Shown here one piece after another: positions 63,450 to 64,000 of a stretch of 64,000 nt of DNA. Every line of letters starts with the position of its first letter. The first letter of the stretch is position 1. The translations under genes were made by a program, and so were the position numbers. This DNA is from G963663365 sp963663365 (GTDB lineage: Bacteria > Hinthialibacterota > Hinthialibacteria > Hinthialibacterales > G963663365): positions 2,170,001 to 2,234,000 of the forward strand of contig CAXXIH010000008.1 of the NCBI GenBank assembly GCA_963663365.2, read 5' to 3'. Under the pieces are notes generated by a model, which was given only the letters and a program-made list of their open reading frames with translations, made no database searches and was not told the origin of the DNA.

Positions 63450-64000
63450 TTATGCCGCAGCGACTTTCACCGGCTTTAAAAAAACGGCAACGATAATCCA
63501 ACCTGTGAATGCCACCATGGCCAGGCATAGCAGCATGTACTCAGCACCATAGGCATCGTACAGGAATCCGGCAACCAAGTTACCGATTGCGCCTGATAAA
63601 CCATAGGCCACGGCCGTAAAGGCGGTCTGGCCGCTGGCACGCAAAGTCGGGGGAACTCGGTGATTCACATACATGATTCCGGCAATATGCATTGCCCCAA
63701 AGGTTAGCGCATGTAGCAGTTGGCTGGCAAAGATAATACTCGTGGGCGGCGCCGTCGATAAAATCAACAACCGAAGCGTGGCGCCAGCCAAGGCCAAGCA
63801 TAAAAGCCCCTTCACCCCGATGTAATTAACCAAACGGTCGCCATATTGAATGACCAGAATCTCCGAAATTGGTCCGATACACCACGCCAGCGCAGCTATC
63901 CTAAAGGGTAATCCCAATCCCACAATATACAAACTAAAAAATGTGTAATACCCCGTCATGGCAATGCGTTGCATTACACACCCCGCACAGAATACGCCGA
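63450..64000 (-). CDS. MFS transporter, N-terminus beyond the window
   Basis: The frame is open through base 64000, so only the C-terminal 183 residues are visible. They hold about six membrane helices, with GYYTFFSLYIVGLGLP, WCIGPISEILV and HALTFGAMHIAGIMYVNHRVP as in the 3-phenylpropionate/nucleoside H+ symporter branch. It would be a 12-helix inner-membrane carrier of unknown substrate. Its stop directly abuts a possible start of the next gene. Confidence 0.83.
   Translation of the reverse strand, partial: GVFCAGCVMQRIAMTGYYTFFSLYIVGLGLPFRIAALAWCIGPISEILVIQYGDRLVNYIGVKGLLCLALAGATLRLLILSTAPPTSIIFASQLLHALTFGAMHIAGIMYVNHRVPPTLRASGQTAFTAVAYGLSGAIGNLVAGFLYDAYGAEYMLLCLAMVAFTGWIIVAVFLKPVKVAAA

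Noticed and set aside
1..64000. tRNA, rRNA, CRISPR array or insertion sequence
   Set aside because: No T-loop/acceptor combination, rRNA core, regularly spaced direct repeat or transposase frame was recognised by eye; a covariance-model scan would be needed to exclude weak tRNAs.

Overview
The window looks like a piece of chromosome from an uncultured diderm bacterium. Base composition is close to balanced. Several traits point to a candidate phylum of the Sumerlaeota/Hydrogenedentota kind: GspG/DUF1559-type pseudopilins, a DUF2723 membrane protein, large TPR lipoproteins, NHL-repeat surface proteins and many glycosyltransferases. That placement is inference; no rRNA gene is present to settle it.

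Region 1 (1-7746, all minus strand) is a phage head and packaging module. In transcription order it encodes an HNH-like zinc protein, small and large terminase subunits, portal, a two-gene accessory cassette, a scaffold-like coiled-coil protein, the major capsid protein, a small charged protein and a glycosyltransferase cut by the window edge. No integrase, lysis or tail gene is visible. A 34-nt element with a T7-promoter-like core lies upstream of the first gene and again upstream of the scaffold gene.

Region 2 (7740-14269) holds an unassigned protein, a GNAT acetyltransferase, a TrkA-type potassium channel and a secreted NHL-propeller protein with a Thr/Pro linker.

Region 3 (14330-28008) is a cell-surface/glycan region with GT4 and GT2 glycosyltransferases, DUF2304, a YdjM-like membrane protein, three radical SAM enzymes, VanZ and an NAD-dependent sugar epimerase. 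Inside it a tight four-gene minus-strand operon (23475 to 17371) encodes two B12-type radical SAM proteins, an exported protein with twelve copies of a roughly 27-residue D-x-x-G-x-D-x-Y repeat, and a membrane-anchored GT2. This is the strongest candidate here for an undescribed system.

Region 4 (28377-41222) is housekeeping: DAHP synthase, cysteine desulfurase, rsmD-coaD-rpmF-plsX-fabH-fabD-fabG-acpP, a 438-bp hairpin-rich gap, fabF, a PtsN-like EIIA, ubiE/menG and recN.

Region 5 (41333-53596) has a secreted SGNH hydrolase, three pseudopilins, a DUF2723/TPR protein, a YbgC-type thioesterase, a secreted polysaccharide deacetylase, a TPR lipoprotein, the prepilin peptidase that would process the pseudopilins, and an unassigned 393-residue protein.

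Region 6 (54028-64000) has a small protein with a textbook terminator, a YqeK-type HD hydrolase, an orphan histidine kinase, a Tat-signal toroid-like protein, ruvC, a TldE/PmbA homologue, a lone FlgF/FlgG-type rod protein, a Maf-like/CgeB-like glycosyltransferase and an MFS transporter cut by the right edge. No tRNA, rRNA, CRISPR array or insertion sequence was recognised.
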